The notes: generated by a model not told the origin, from the letters alone. Shown: positions 15,853 to 25,734, numbered from the stretch's first letter. The stretch: 64,000 bases of DNA from Paenibacillus barcinonensis (GCF_003217495.1 NZ_QJSW01000019.1:46010-110009), one strand, 5' to 3'. Numbers and translations are program-made.

Positions 15853-16895
15853 GCAAGAAGCTGATCCTGTTCGGAACGATAGGCGTGGCACTGCTGGTGC
15901 TTACCGTGCTCATCTGCACAGGCATCGGTTCAGTGGCGCTGCCCATTCGGGACATTGCAGGCATTCTTATTCATAAGCTGCCCTGGATCGGCGACTGGGT
16001 TACACCGGATTGGAACAAAGCGTCCGAACAGATTATATGGAAGGTTCGTTTCCCGCGTGTGTTGCTGGCGGTGCTGGTTGGAGCTTCACTGGCGATTGCG
16101 GGGGCGGGCTTTCAAGGGGTGCTGCGTAATCCGCTGGCCGATCCGTTTACATTGGGAGTATCCTCAGGAGCTTCGGTAGGTGCTGCATTTCTGATTTTCT
16201 TCGGGCTACAGTATGCTCTGATCGGAATCTGGACGCTGCCGCTGGTAGCCTTTTTGACCGGAGCCATTACGCTATGGTTTGTCATGGCCTTGGCTCGTGA
16301 AGGGCGTAAAATTCCTACGCACAGCCTGATTCTGGCAGGTGTCGTTATGCAAAGTTTTCTGGCTGCGGTCGTTTCCTTCCTGTCGACCATGTCCAAGCAG
16401 ACGATTAATGAAATTATATACTGGACGATGGGAAGTCTGGCTCTGCGCGGGTGGTCGTATACGGCCATCCTTTTCCCGTATTTTCTGCTTGGACTAATCT
16501 TCCTGTGGAGCCGCGCGCGTTCGCTGAACGTGCTGGCACTCGGTGAACGTCAGGCTGCACATATCGGTGTTGGTGTGGACCGACTCAAGCTGTCTGTGCT
16601 CGCTGTGGGCACACTGCTCACAGCCGCAGCTGTCTCCGTCTCGGGCGTGATCGGGTTTGTCGGATTAGTTATTCCGCACATGCTGCGGCTGCTCGTAGGG
16701 CCGGACTATCGGCTGCTGGTACCTCTATCCGCGATTGGTGGAGCGATCTTTATGGTATGGGCAGATACGATTGCCCGCTCCTTGCTGGCCCCGACGGAAA
16801 TTCCACTGGGGGTTGTCACTGCGTTTGTCGGGGCGCCGTTCTTCGCGTACCTGTTGCACCGGAACAAAAAGCTGCAGAAGGGGATGATGCCGTGA
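15849..16895 (+). CDS. btuC: Cobalamin ABC transporter permease (FecCD family)
   Basis: A 348-residue membrane protein with roughly ten hydrophobic helices. FecCD hallmarks are RFPRVLLAVLVGASLAIAGAGFQG, NPLADPFTLGVSSGASVGA and GVIGFVGLVIPHMLRLLVGPD. It forms the dimeric channel driven by BtuD. Start ATG overlaps the btuF stop by four bases (ATGA), and its stop overlaps the btuD GTG in the same way, so the three transport genes are translationally coupled. Confidence 0.92.
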   Translation: MSKKLILFGTIGVALLVLTVLICTGIGSVALPIRDIAGILIHKLPWIGDWVTPDWNKASEQIIWKVRFPRVLLAVLVGASLAIAGAGFQGVLRNPLADPFTLGVSSGASVGAAFLIFFGLQYALIGIWTLPLVAFLTGAITLWFVMALAREGRKIPTHSLILAGVVMQSFLAAVVSFLSTMSKQTINEIIYWTMGSLALRGWSYTAILFPYFLLGLIFLWSRARSLNVLALGERQAAHIGVGVDRLKLSVLAVGTLLTAAAVSVSGVIGFVGLVIPHMLRLLVGPDYRLLVPLSAIGGAIFMVWADTIARSLLAPTEIPLGVVTAFVGAPFFAYLLHRNKKLQKGMMP

Positions 16896-17833
16896 AGAAG
16901 CAGGTGGAGCAAAAGATCAGGCACCGTGTGAGGCATGGGACCGGGCAGTATACGGAATCAAAGCCGGACCCGAACGCTTCTTCCAGAGCAGAGTCAAACC
17001 ATCCTGTCAGCACATTCTCCACAAGTGATGCCGAGCATCCTTCCTCCACGATGCTGGTGTCTGTTACAGGCGCGGGGAAATCCTATGGTAATCATCGTGC
17101 ATTAAAGGATATTAACTGGCAGATTGCAGAAGGAGAATGGTGGGGCGTCGTTGGTGCAAATGGAAGCGGCAAGTCAACGCTGCTGCAGCTTATAGCGGGA
17201 ACGGAAGAACGCAGTACAGGTCAGATCACGATAGATGGCCGCGATATTGGCTCCTACAGTCGCAAGGATCTGTCGCGTATGATTGCAGTGTTGCAGCAGG
17301 ACGGTCTGCCGGCGATCTCCTACCCTGTGCGTGATGTTGTCGAGATGGGGAGATATCCGTATCAGAACTGGCTGGGCAGAGAATCGGCAGATGGGGCCAG
17401 GGTGGTGGATAGCGTGCTTGAGGAGCTGGGACTGACGGAGCTGGCAGAACGGCCACTGGATTCTCTAAGTGGCGGACAGCGGCAGCGGGTAGCACTTGCC
17501 AAGGTGATGGCACAGGAGCCGCGCCTGCTGTTATTGGACGAGCCAACGACATTTCTGGATATTAAATATCAGATGCAATTTATGGAGCTGCTGGCTGCAT
17601 GGCAGCAGAAAAACAACATTACGATTGTGGCCGTGCTGCATGACCTCAATCTGGCCGCATTGTTTTGTGATCATATTCTGGCCCTGCGGGAAGGCAGTGT
17701 GGCCGGGAAGGGCACACCTGCCAGCCTGATGACCGAGGAGCAGATTCGGAACATCTTTCGCGTTGAACCTGTGATGGTGTCCCATCCAGACCATGCCGTG
17801 CCCCAGTTGCTGCTGCGGCGGGATATCAAATAA
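16892..17833 (+). CDS. btuD: Cobalamin ABC transporter ATP-binding protein
   Basis: A 313-residue ATPase. After an odd, polar N-terminal stretch of about 55 residues comes the ATPase core: Walker A GANGSGKST, Q-loop in LQQDGLPAISYPVRD, signature LSGGQRQRVALAKVMAQ and Walker B LLLLDEPTTFLD, then the His switch in VLHDLN. This order matches FecE/BtuD enzymes. The GTG start at 16892 overlaps the btuC stop by four bases and has AAGGGGA seven bases upstream. The N-terminal extension is not typical of the family and is unexplained. Confidence 0.9.
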   Translation: MKKQVEQKIRHRVRHGTGQYTESKPDPNASSRAESNHPVSTFSTSDAEHPSSTMLVSVTGAGKSYGNHRALKDINWQIAEGEWWGVVGANGSGKSTLLQLIAGTEERSTGQITIDGRDIGSYSRKDLSRMIAVLQQDGLPAISYPVRDVVEMGRYPYQNWLGRESADGARVVDSVLEELGLTELAERPLDSLSGGQRQRVALAKVMAQEPRLLLLDEPTTFLDIKYQMQFMELLAAWQQKNNITIVAVLHDLNLAALFCDHILALREGSVAGKGTPASLMTEEQIRNIFRVEPVMVSHPDHAVPQLLLRRDIK

Positions 17834-17902
17834 ATGTGACGTGATCAACGAAGTAAGCGAAGTGGGAGAACTCCCTATTTTGATGAAGGAAGTGCTGGTT
17901 GG

Positions 17903-18979
17903 ATGAAGAATGAACAGATATTGAAACAATGGCTCACAAAAATTGTCGCTCCTGACCTGAACGTGGCGGCGGAAACGTCTGCTCATGTAGATGTTCTTAC
18001 GAAACCACCCGGAAGTCTCGGGAAGTTGGAAGAGCTCGTGATTCGTCTTGCGGGTATGACGGGCAAAGCTCGTCCACAGTTTGATCGTAGAGCGGTGATT
18101 GTGATGGCTGCGGATCACGGTGTGGTGGCAGAAGGCATCAGTGCTTTTCCGGCCGAGGTAACACCTCAGATGGTGATGAATTTCCTGGCTGGCGGTGCTG
18201 CGGTGAATGTGCTTGCCCGTCATGCGAGAGCAGAGGTCATCTGTGTGGATATCGGTGTAAATGCTGATCTGGAGCATGCAAACCTGCTCTCCCGGAACAT
18301 TCGTAAAGGCACCGCCAACATGGCCCAAGGGGCGGCGATGACTCGTGAGGAGGCAATTCAGGCGATCTTAACAGGGGTTGAGGTTGTTGCCGCAGAAGTG
18401 GCAAAAGGAACCCAGCTGTTTGTCACAGGAGAGATGGGGATCGGCAATACTACGGCAAGTGCTGCAGTGATGAGTGCACTCACCGGAATTGCACCCGCTG
18501 CGGCGGTTGGACGCGGAACAGGCCTGGATGATGCCGGCGTGCAGCGCAAAGCGGCTGTTGTTAGCCAGGCGCTGAGTGTGAACAGACCCAATCGGGAAGA
18601 TGCGCTTGATGTGTTATGCAAGGTGGGCGGACTGGAGATTGCCGGACTCACGGGCGTTATACTAGCCGCAGCAGCACATCGCTGCCCTGTCGTTATAGAT
18701 GGATTTATCTCCACTGTTGCGGCGCTGGTTGCGCGACAGCTGGCTCCTCTGAGTACCGCCTATATGATCGCTTCGCATACTTCCGATGAGAATGCACATG
18801 CGGCTCTGCTGCGTGAGCTTGAGCTGAAGACGATGCTGGATCTGGATATGCGTCTAGGCGAGGGAACCGGCGGGGTGCTGAGTCTGCATCTGATTGATGC
18901 GGCATGCCTCATTCTGAATGAGATGGCGACCTTCACAAGTGCTGGTGTGTCTGATGGATCAGGAGAGGGCTCCCGATGA
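17903..18979 (+). CDS. cobT: Nicotinate-nucleotide--dimethylbenzimidazole phosphoribosyltransferase
   Basis: A 358-residue enzyme that makes alpha-ribazole phosphate from nicotinate mononucleotide and dimethylbenzimidazole, activating the lower ligand of cobalamin. Family motifs: TKPPGSLGKLEELVIRLAG, VIVMAADHGVVAEGISAFP, GEMGIGNTTASAAV and the GRGTGLDDAG stretch. It starts 69 bases after btuD and overlaps cobU by four bases. Length is normal for CobT. Confidence 0.95.
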   Translation: MKNEQILKQWLTKIVAPDLNVAAETSAHVDVLTKPPGSLGKLEELVIRLAGMTGKARPQFDRRAVIVMAADHGVVAEGISAFPAEVTPQMVMNFLAGGAAVNVLARHARAEVICVDIGVNADLEHANLLSRNIRKGTANMAQGAAMTREEAIQAILTGVEVVAAEVAKGTQLFVTGEMGIGNTTASAAVMSALTGIAPAAAVGRGTGLDDAGVQRKAAVVSQALSVNRPNREDALDVLCKVGGLEIAGLTGVILAAAAHRCPVVIDGFISTVAALVARQLAPLSTAYMIASHTSDENAHAALLRELELKTMLDLDMRLGEGTGGVLSLHLIDAACLILNEMATFTSAGVSDGSGEGSR

Positions 18980-19536
18980 GTGTACTGGTCACAGGTGGGG
19001 CTCGTAGCGGTAAAAGCTCGTTTGCTGAGCGCCTATGTATGCAGCGTTCCTCGGAGGCATGGTATGTGGCAACAGCTCAGGCATATGATGATGAGATGCG
19101 TGAACGCATTGCGATGCATCAGAAGCAGCGTGAGCATTCGGGTTATCTCTGGCGCACGATGGAGGAACCGCTGGCGTTACCCGCGCTGATACAGCGTATG
19201 GGTGAAGGACACACCGGGACTTCTGCACCGACGATTCTGATTGATTGCTTGACCCTCTGGCTGACCAATGTGTTATTGGCACATGAACACGACGAGAGCC
19301 ATGTACTTCAGGGACATCTGGATGCACTGGTGGAAGCGGTTCGGGCTTATCCTGGTCTGCTTGTGCTGGTCACGAATGAAGTAGGCGACGGAATTGTGCC
19401 AGAGTATAAGCTGGGCCGCATTTATCGTGACCTCGCGGGGGTGCTTAATCAGCGTATTGCAGCAATCTGCGGTGAAGTGTTTCTCGTCACGGTAGGCATA
19501 GCGATTGAATTAAAAAGCAAGGAGTATCGCTTATGA
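18976..19536 (+). CDS. cobU: Adenosylcobinamide kinase / GTP:adenosylcobinamide-phosphate guanylyltransferase
   Basis: A 186-residue bifunctional enzyme that phosphorylates cobinamide and transfers GMP to it. The P-loop GGARSGKSSF is at residues 7-16, a possible guanylylated His lies in IAMHQKQRE (near 48), and LIDCLTLWLTNVLL and VTNEVGDGIVPEYKLGRIYRD are family signatures. It overlaps cobT and cobS by four bases each, giving a coupled cobT-cobU-cobS set for nucleotide-loop assembly. Confidence 0.93.
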   Translation: MSVLVTGGARSGKSSFAERLCMQRSSEAWYVATAQAYDDEMRERIAMHQKQREHSGYLWRTMEEPLALPALIQRMGEGHTGTSAPTILIDCLTLWLTNVLLAHEHDESHVLQGHLDALVEAVRAYPGLLVLVTNEVGDGIVPEYKLGRIYRDLAGVLNQRIAAICGEVFLVTVGIAIELKSKEYRL

Positions 19537-20432
19537 AGCAGGGTGCATCCGGCCCGGTCGTGCAGCCTCGGAAGCATGCTGCCGCCGCAGCCTTTCAATT
19601 TTTGTCCCGTTTTCCTGTGAAAATGCAGCTTGATTTTGTGCCGCCACTGCTGCGGGAAAGTGTGGTGTATTATCCGCTCGTCGGTGCGGCAATCGGTCTA
19701 TGTGTCTGGCTTCTGGGCGCACTGAGCGGTCAACTGCTGCCTGCTTTTCCGGCAGCGGTTCTGACCCTGACGTTATGGGTGTGGCTCACCGGAGGGCTTC
19801 ATCTCGACGGATGGATGGATACGGCAGATGGACTGCTCAGTTATCGCAGCCGTGAACGTATGCTGGAGATTATGAAGGACAGTCGGGTAGGGGCTATGGG
19901 GGTTATAGCCTGCGTGCTGCTGCTTATGATGAAGGCTGCTCTGATTGCGGACTTTATTGCCGGCGGCAGCTGGGTGTACGGCGCTTTGCTGATTCTGCCC
20001 ATGATCTGGAGCCGCTGGTTCATGGTGTACGCGATGTCGGCCTGGCCTAATGCACGCGGAGATGACGGGCTTGCTGTATTGTTCAAAGGGCTTGGCGAGC
20101 GCAGGGAGGTCCAGAGATCACGTCGTGCTGCTATCCTGCTTACACTGATTGCAGGGCTGGTTACACTGGCTGTAGTATGGCTGTTTAAACCGGATACAGC
20201 GATTGCAGATGCGATGGTCAGCGGGTTTGGAACACTGCCCTGGTGGTTGTACCCTGTGTCGGCTGTTATTGTAATACCTGTCGCATGTTATTATATCGGC
20301 CGCTTTGTGGCTTCGCAGATCAGTGCACGGCTTGGAGGGCTCACCGGAGATACATACGGTGCCATGAATGAACTTCTGGAGGCCGCCTTGCTGACGGTGT
20401 TAAGCGTGCTTCAAGGACTATTTTGGCTATAG
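19533..20432 (+). CDS. cobS: Adenosylcobinamide-GDP ribazoletransferase (cobalamin synthase)
   Basis: A 299-residue membrane protein joining cobinamide-GDP and alpha-ribazole(-P). Typical stretches are FQFLSRFPVKMQLDF, GGLHLDGWMDTADGLLSYRSRERMLEIMKDSRVGAMG and GLTGDTYGAMNE, with about seven hydrophobic segments between. It starts on the cobU stop (ATGA). It is somewhat longer than the usual 250 residues because of the N-terminal lead and an extra hydrophobic loop. Confidence 0.94.
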   Translation: MKQGASGPVVQPRKHAAAAAFQFLSRFPVKMQLDFVPPLLRESVVYYPLVGAAIGLCVWLLGALSGQLLPAFPAAVLTLTLWVWLTGGLHLDGWMDTADGLLSYRSRERMLEIMKDSRVGAMGVIACVLLLMMKAALIADFIAGGSWVYGALLILPMIWSRWFMVYAMSAWPNARGDDGLAVLFKGLGERREVQRSRRAAILLTLIAGLVTLAVVWLFKPDTAIADAMVSGFGTLPWWLYPVSAVIVIPVACYYIGRFVASQISARLGGLTGDTYGAMNELLEAALLTVLSVLQGLFWL

Positions 20433-20475
20433 TCATCGTTGTAAATAAACCAGATGCAGAGACAGGGGGAGCAGT

Positions 20476-22086
20476 GTGCAGGAAAAACAAAAACAATCCG
20501 CAGCTGTACTGATGCTGCAAGGAACGGCTTCGGATGTAGGTAAAAGCGTCATTACTACGGCGTTATGCCGGATTTTCAAGCAGGACGGCTTCAGGCCTGC
20601 CCCGTTCAAATCACAGAATATGGCGCTGAATTCTTACGTTACAGCAGACGGTAAGGAAATTGGACGAGCTCAAGGGGCGCAGGCTGAAGCCTGCGGAATC
20701 GAGGCTACAACCGACATGAATCCGATTCTGATCAAACCTGTGCGGGATATGCACTCACAGATTGTGGTACATGGTGTACCTTTTGCCCAGATGAGTGCAT
20801 CGGATTACCGTCAGCATTTTCTGCCGGAAGCCAAACAGACGGTGATGGATGCGTTAAACCGACTGCGTGAAGCCTATGATATTGTATTAATGGAGGGAGC
20901 GGGTAGCCCGGCCGAGATTAATCTGAAGGATCGGGACATCGTGAACATGAATCTGGCAGGCTGGGCGGATGCACCAGTGATTCTGATCTCCGATATTGAC
21001 CGTGGCGGTGTATTTGCGTCTATTGTCGGTACGCTTGAACTTCTGGAGCCCCATGAGGCTGCACGTGTGAAAGGCTTCATCATCAACAAGTTCAGAGGGG
21101 ATCTTTCCTTGCTGCAGCCCGGTCTGGACTGGCTTGAGGAGCGTACAGGCATTCCTGTCCTGGGTGTGCTGCCATACATAAGAGATATACAGATTGAAGC
21201 AGAGGATTCGGTGGTGCTGGATTCCCTGCGTCATGGGAAAAGCGAGCAAACGGAGCTGGATATTGCGGTCATCCGATATCCGCGCATTTCTAACTTTACA
21301 GACTTTGATGCATTGCTTCGTGAACCGGATGTGAATGTGCGTTATGTGACCTCTCCAGAGGAACTGGGCAGGCCGGATGCCATTATTTTACCGGGTACAA
21401 AGGATACCATCGGTGACCTGATTTTTCTGCGGGAGTCGGGGCTGGAGCGTGCGATCCTGAACGATATGGAACGACAGGCTGTTCAATTGGTCGGCATATG
21501 CGGCGGATATCAGATGCTGGGACGTCACCTGAAGGACCCGTTTGCAGTTGAGGCCAACCAGATTCAGGAGGCAGAGGGAATCGGATTATTACCGCTGTCT
21601 ACAACCTTTCTTCAGCATAAACAGACGGTGCGGGCATCGGGCACGGTACAGCCGCTGCATCCTTTCCGTCTAGGTGAAAAGGCGAATGCAGACGGAAATA
21701 TAGACAAAGCAACACAAACAAGCACGGCTTCTGTACCCGTAAACGGATATGAAATCCATATGGGAGTGACCAAGTGTCATGAACCGGAGCAGGTGACGGC
21801 GCTGTTTGAGATTGCTCATGCAGGCGGAGAACCTTTTCTGGAAGGCTGGGGCACTTCGGATGGAAACGTGTGGGGCACATATCTGCACGGCTTGTTCGAA
21901 AGCGACCGATTCCGGCGCTCCTGGCTGAACGGTCTGCGCGAAGCCAAGGGACTTGCACCGCTGGAGGAAACATACAGCGCGGATGAGCGTAAGGAGATGG
22001 AGTTTGATCGGGTGGCTGCTTCCCTGAGAACGTCTCTGGATATGAAGCGAGTATACGAGATTATGGGTGTAATGCAGCGAGAATAA
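20476..22086 (+). CDS. cobQ: Cobyric acid synthase
   Basis: A 536-residue glutamine amidotransferase that amidates adenosylcobyrinic a,c-diamide at four positions. The N-terminal synthetase half has LMLQGTASDVGKSVITTALC and LMEGAGSPAEINLKDRDIVN; the C-terminal GATase half has the nucleophile in VGICGGYQMLG (Cys342) and the His in GTYLHGLF. GTG start with GGGGGAG upstream. It is the last gene of the operon. Its substrate comes from a corrin-ring pathway that is not in this window, so it may act on imported material or on genes elsewhere. Confidence 0.94.
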   Translation: MQEKQKQSAAVLMLQGTASDVGKSVITTALCRIFKQDGFRPAPFKSQNMALNSYVTADGKEIGRAQGAQAEACGIEATTDMNPILIKPVRDMHSQIVVHGVPFAQMSASDYRQHFLPEAKQTVMDALNRLREAYDIVLMEGAGSPAEINLKDRDIVNMNLAGWADAPVILISDIDRGGVFASIVGTLELLEPHEAARVKGFIINKFRGDLSLLQPGLDWLEERTGIPVLGVLPYIRDIQIEAEDSVVLDSLRHGKSEQTELDIAVIRYPRISNFTDFDALLREPDVNVRYVTSPEELGRPDAIILPGTKDTIGDLIFLRESGLERAILNDMERQAVQLVGICGGYQMLGRHLKDPFAVEANQIQEAEGIGLLPLSTTFLQHKQTVRASGTVQPLHPFRLGEKANADGNIDKATQTSTASVPVNGYEIHMGVTKCHEPEQVTALFEIAHAGGEPFLEGWGTSDGNVWGTYLHGLFESDRFRRSWLNGLREAKGLAPLEETYSADERKEMEFDRVAASLRTSLDMKRVYEIMGVMQRE

Positions 22087-22137
22087 ATAAGAGGACTTCT
22101 ATAAGCCGACTTCTATAGGAATAATCATCTAATCCAA

Positions 22138-22203
22138 AGAACACCCCCAAAGGCGGGCAGCCCGTTCGGTTTGAACGAAGCTGCTGCTATGGGGGTGTTC
22201 TTT
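22138..22203. terminator. Bidirectional terminator between cobQ and the chemoreceptor gene
   Basis: AGAACACCCCC pairs with GGGGGTGTTCT across a structured loop that has its own short stem (GTTCGGTTTGAAC). It lies between two convergent genes and carries a T-run on the plus side. Confidence 0.8.
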
Positions 22204-22288
22204 CGGATTCAATCATGTTCTCTAATCATCTGATCATGTGTTCTTGTTTAAATCTTTGGAAGCAAGGTTATAGATATTTGTTCATGCC

Positions 22289-23989
22289 CTAGTTGATCGT
22301 AAACTTCTTCATTGCCGTTTGCAGTTCGACAGCCAGCTCATGCAGGTGGCGAACCGTATTGGAATGAGAGTCCATCTCACCCAGCTGCAATTCTGCCGTA
22401 GCGGCAATCTGCTGCATGCTCTCACGTGATCTGGATGTAATCTGTGCTGTTTCCTCCACCGAAGCGCTGACCTCTTCTGCCCCAGCAGAAACCTGCTCTG
22501 TAGATGAAGATACCGTCTGGATGGTGAGATTAACATTTTGGATTAATTCATTCAGCTGCTGGAACGCCGAACCCGCCTTCTGCACAACCTCGGCACCAGA
22601 ACTGATCTCCTGGGTTACGCGGTTCATTGCACTTACGGAGCGCTCGGCGTCTTCGCGAATCGTACCGAGGTAATCAGCGATTTCCTCGGTAGCCGTCTTG
22701 GATTGTTCTGCCAGCTTGCGTACTTCTCCGGCGACGACAGCGAACCCGCGTCCGTGTTCACCGGCGCGTGCAGCTTCGATGGAGGCATTGAGCGACAGCA
22801 TATTAATTTGCTTCGTAATTTCAAAAATGGAATTGACAATGGTACCGATTGCGACGGAACGTTCATTCATCGTTTCAATATAACGCAGCGATTCGCTGGC
22901 CGTTGCGCCGACACGCTCCATCTGCTCAACAGCATTCTGTGCAAGCTGATTTCCGTTCGTTGCTTCTGTTGCGGCTTCGTTAATCTGTTCCGAGACTTCT
23001 GACGCGGATGAAGCGATATGCATAATACCTTGCGTGATCTCTTCCATGGCTCTTGCATTCTCGGATGCACTGGAAGCAATGCTAACGCTACCTTTTCCAG
23101 CTTCTTCTGCGGCCTGACTGGAGTTCTGTACCATGCTCGACATGGATTCTACCCGCTGAAGCAAGTCATTGGAGCCAACGACCACTTCATTGGAAGTAGA
23201 TAACGCATGGCTGATCATTTCTTTGAGATTATGCGTCATGGTCTGGAAGCTTGCCGCCAGCTGGGCAATTTCGTCAGAGCCCTTCATCTTGAGCTCGGTG
23301 GTCAGATCACCTTGAGAGATTCGTTTACTGTGCTCAACGAGTGTGTTGATCGGTCTGGTAACTCTTTTGACCATACTGGTAGAGATGAGCCAGCCCAGCA
23401 CAAATACCAAAGCGGTGATACCAAGGCACAGCCAGAAAATCTGGGCAATTTTATCCTGAATAAACTTGGCGTCCATACTGACGGCCATGAGCATATTACT
23501 TCCCGATATCGGGATGAACGCAGCTTTATGTATACCATATTCATCGGCATAAACGGAACTGATCGCCGTTTGTTTCTTCTCGGTCGCTTCTGTCATTGCT
23601 GGCAGGATGTCTACGACATCTCCGGCTTTCATGCCTGAGTTATTGCTTGCTACAATGACGCTCGCCTGATCATCCTGAAGGGCAACAACGTAGGCAGCAT
23701 CCAGGCTGTGTTGTTTGACTTCGTCGGACAGGGAGCTTTCTAACGTCATGGCAGTACCTTCGGCCCCAGCGCCTCCGCTTTGCACCTGCAAGATTTTGGA
23801 GGAGGATGTATTTTTGTAAATATCCTGAATAGAAGTATTCAGAACTTTATCGAATTGTGGAAGCACGTAGTTTTGAATAATATTCATAGAGACAGCGTAG
23901 AAACTGATACTGAACAACAGGGAAGCAACCAGCAGCACAAGGAACAGCGTGCTCCTGATTTTGCCAGCGACGGTTCGTTTGCGAAACAT
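22289..23989 (-). CDS. Methyl-accepting chemotaxis protein
   Basis: A 566-residue transmembrane receptor: one membrane helix near residues 13-35, an extracellular sensor of about 145 residues, a second helix near 183-205 (FWLCLGITALVFVLGWLIS), a HAMP domain, and a cytoplasmic signalling domain with the hairpin tip LSLNASIEAARAGEHGRGFAVVAGEVRKLAEQS. It relays ligand binding to CheA/CheW. No chemotaxis genes adjoin it, as is usual for dispersed receptors. The ligand cannot be told from sequence. Confidence 0.95.
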   Translation of the reverse strand: MFRKRTVAGKIRSTLFLVLLVASLLFSISFYAVSMNIIQNYVLPQFDKVLNTSIQDIYKNTSSSKILQVQSGGAGAEGTAMTLESSLSDEVKQHSLDAAYVVALQDDQASVIVASNNSGMKAGDVVDILPAMTEATEKKQTAISSVYADEYGIHKAAFIPISGSNMLMAVSMDAKFIQDKIAQIFWLCLGITALVFVLGWLISTSMVKRVTRPINTLVEHSKRISQGDLTTELKMKGSDEIAQLAASFQTMTHNLKEMISHALSTSNEVVVGSNDLLQRVESMSSMVQNSSQAAEEAGKGSVSIASSASENARAMEEITQGIMHIASSASEVSEQINEAATEATNGNQLAQNAVEQMERVGATASESLRYIETMNERSVAIGTIVNSIFEITKQINMLSLNASIEAARAGEHGRGFAVVAGEVRKLAEQSKTATEEIADYLGTIREDAERSVSAMNRVTQEISSGAEVVQKAGSAFQQLNELIQNVNLTIQTVSSSTEQVSAGAEEVSASVEETAQITSRSRESMQQIAATAELQLGEMDSHSNTVRHLHELAVELQTAMKKFTIN

Positions 23990-24336
23990 ACAATCATCCT
24001 TTCACGTCATAATCATTAACATTTATCCCTTTTCCTTTATCCTATGGCCTTTTTACTAGCGTACAAAGACCTAGATTACGTATTTATAAAACTTGGGAAT
24101 AAGCGGATATACCTATTTTACAAAATTAACCGCGGGTTGAATACAACTTTTTTCATAAAACTGCAATTATTTTCATGAAACATGCATTCATAACACCAAT
24201 ATTACATAATATCAATTAATACCTACCAGAATAGTTTGATATGTGTTATATTGATCATTGTCACTTTTGTGGGAAGCATATTAATCGAAAAATCGGTGCT
24301 AAACCGGTTAACCATGTCTGAGGAGGATATGAGGTA
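23990..24336. other. Intergenic region between a chemoreceptor and the cystine transporter
   Basis: AT-rich sequence between two divergent genes with no coding signal. A TAAACCGGTTAA palindrome lies just before the transporter ribosome site (about 24299-24310) and might be an operator. I could not settle on a convincing -35/-10 pair. Confidence 0.4.
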
Positions 24337-25734
24337 ATGAATACATTTTTATTGATTGTGAATGTCGTAGTCATGCTGGCACTGCTGGGTGTGCTCTACT
24401 GGATGCAGAAGAAACATATCTCTTTTACGAAGCGTGTATTTGCGGGGCTGGGTATGGGGGTTGTGTACGGTGTTATTCTGCAATTGATCTACACATCGGG
24501 TTCGGATGTTATTGCAAAATCAGTCGATTGGTTTAATCTGGTCGGCTCTGGATATGTTCGTTTGTTACAGATGGTTGTTATTCCGCTCATCATGGTGTCG
24601 ATTATTTCGGCGATCATGAATCTGAAGGGCAAGCAGAACCTTGGTAAAATGAGTGTTTCGATTATTGCAATTCTGTTGATTACAACAGCGATTGCTGCCG
24701 GGGTCAGCATCGTTACAAGTCTGGGCTTCAACCTGACCTCCATTGAGATTCAAGGGGGAGATCGGGAAAATGCTCAGATCCAGAAGGTAGAGGAACGTCT
24801 GGCTGATGTGAAGGATCAGACGATTCCGCAGCAGGTGCTGGAGTTTATTCCGACGAATCCATTCGCGGATATGACAGGTGAACGCCGTACGTCCACCCTT
24901 GCGGTTGTGATTTTCTCAGCCTTTATCGGTGTGGCTGTACTAGGGCTGGATCGCAAAAAACCTGAGCAGGCGGAAACGTTCCGCGGGATGGTAAATGCCG
25001 TTTATGCTGTTGTCATGCGAATTGTTACGCTGGTGCTGAGGCTTACGCCTTACGGGATTTTAGCATTGATTACGAAGGTCACGGCGACAACCAATGCGGA
25101 AGAGATATTAAAGCTCATCAAATTTGTGATTGCGTCTTATGTCGCGCTGGCGATTATGTTTGTTATTCACCTGATTATTATCTCCCTGTCTGGCTTTAAC
25201 CCGGTTACGTACATGAAGAAGGTGCTGCCAACGCTGGTATTTGCTTTTACCTCCCGTTCAAGTGCTGCGGCGATTCCGCTGAATGTGGAGACACAGACGA
25301 AGAAGCTCGGCGTATCGGACGGTATTGCAAATCTGTCTGCAAGCTTTGGGGCTACGATTGGGCAAAACGGCTGCGCCGGGGTCTATCCGGCCATGCTGGC
25401 GGTGATGATTGCTCCTACGGTCGGCATCGACCCGCTGAGCTGGGACTTTATCGTGACGTTGATCCTGGTCGTTATGATCAGCTCGTTTGGTGTGGCTGGC
25501 GTCGGCGGCGGGGCGACCTTCGCCTCCCTGATCGTATTGTCCACGATGAACCTGCCTGTGGCGCTGGTCGGACTGCTCATTTCTGTGGAGCCGCTGATCG
25601 ACATGGGTCGTACAGCGCTTAACGTGAACGGGTCGATGACATCAGGACTCGTAACGAGCAAAATTTTGAAGGAAAACGATCGGGACACGTTTAACGATCA
25701 GAGTCGTGAGCTGGATTCTGCGGCTCACGCGTAA
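24337..25734 (+). CDS. tcyP: L-cystine symporter (dicarboxylate/amino acid:cation symporter family)
   Basis: A 465-residue membrane protein of the DAACS family. The order of segments (QMVVIPLIMVSIISAIMNLKG; AFTSRSSAAAIPLNVETQTKKLGVSDGIA; ASFGATIGQNGCAGVYPAML; SVEPLIDMGRTALNVNGSM) is that of TcyP, the sodium-coupled cystine carrier of Bacillus, and the length matches. It imports cystine as a sulphur source. Monocistronic; AGGAGG is about ten bases before the ATG. A terminator-like hairpin follows at 25825-25860. Glutamate/dicarboxylate relatives are the alternative but fit less well. Confidence 0.9.
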   Translation: MNTFLLIVNVVVMLALLGVLYWMQKKHISFTKRVFAGLGMGVVYGVILQLIYTSGSDVIAKSVDWFNLVGSGYVRLLQMVVIPLIMVSIISAIMNLKGKQNLGKMSVSIIAILLITTAIAAGVSIVTSLGFNLTSIEIQGGDRENAQIQKVEERLADVKDQTIPQQVLEFIPTNPFADMTGERRTSTLAVVIFSAFIGVAVLGLDRKKPEQAETFRGMVNAVYAVVMRIVTLVLRLTPYGILALITKVTATTNAEEILKLIKFVIASYVALAIMFVIHLIIISLSGFNPVTYMKKVLPTLVFAFTSRSSAAAIPLNVETQTKKLGVSDGIANLSASFGATIGQNGCAGVYPAMLAVMIAPTVGIDPLSWDFIVTLILVVMISSFGVAGVGGGATFASLIVLSTMNLPVALVGLLISVEPLIDMGRTALNVNGSMTSGLVTSKILKENDRDTFNDQSRELDSAAHA

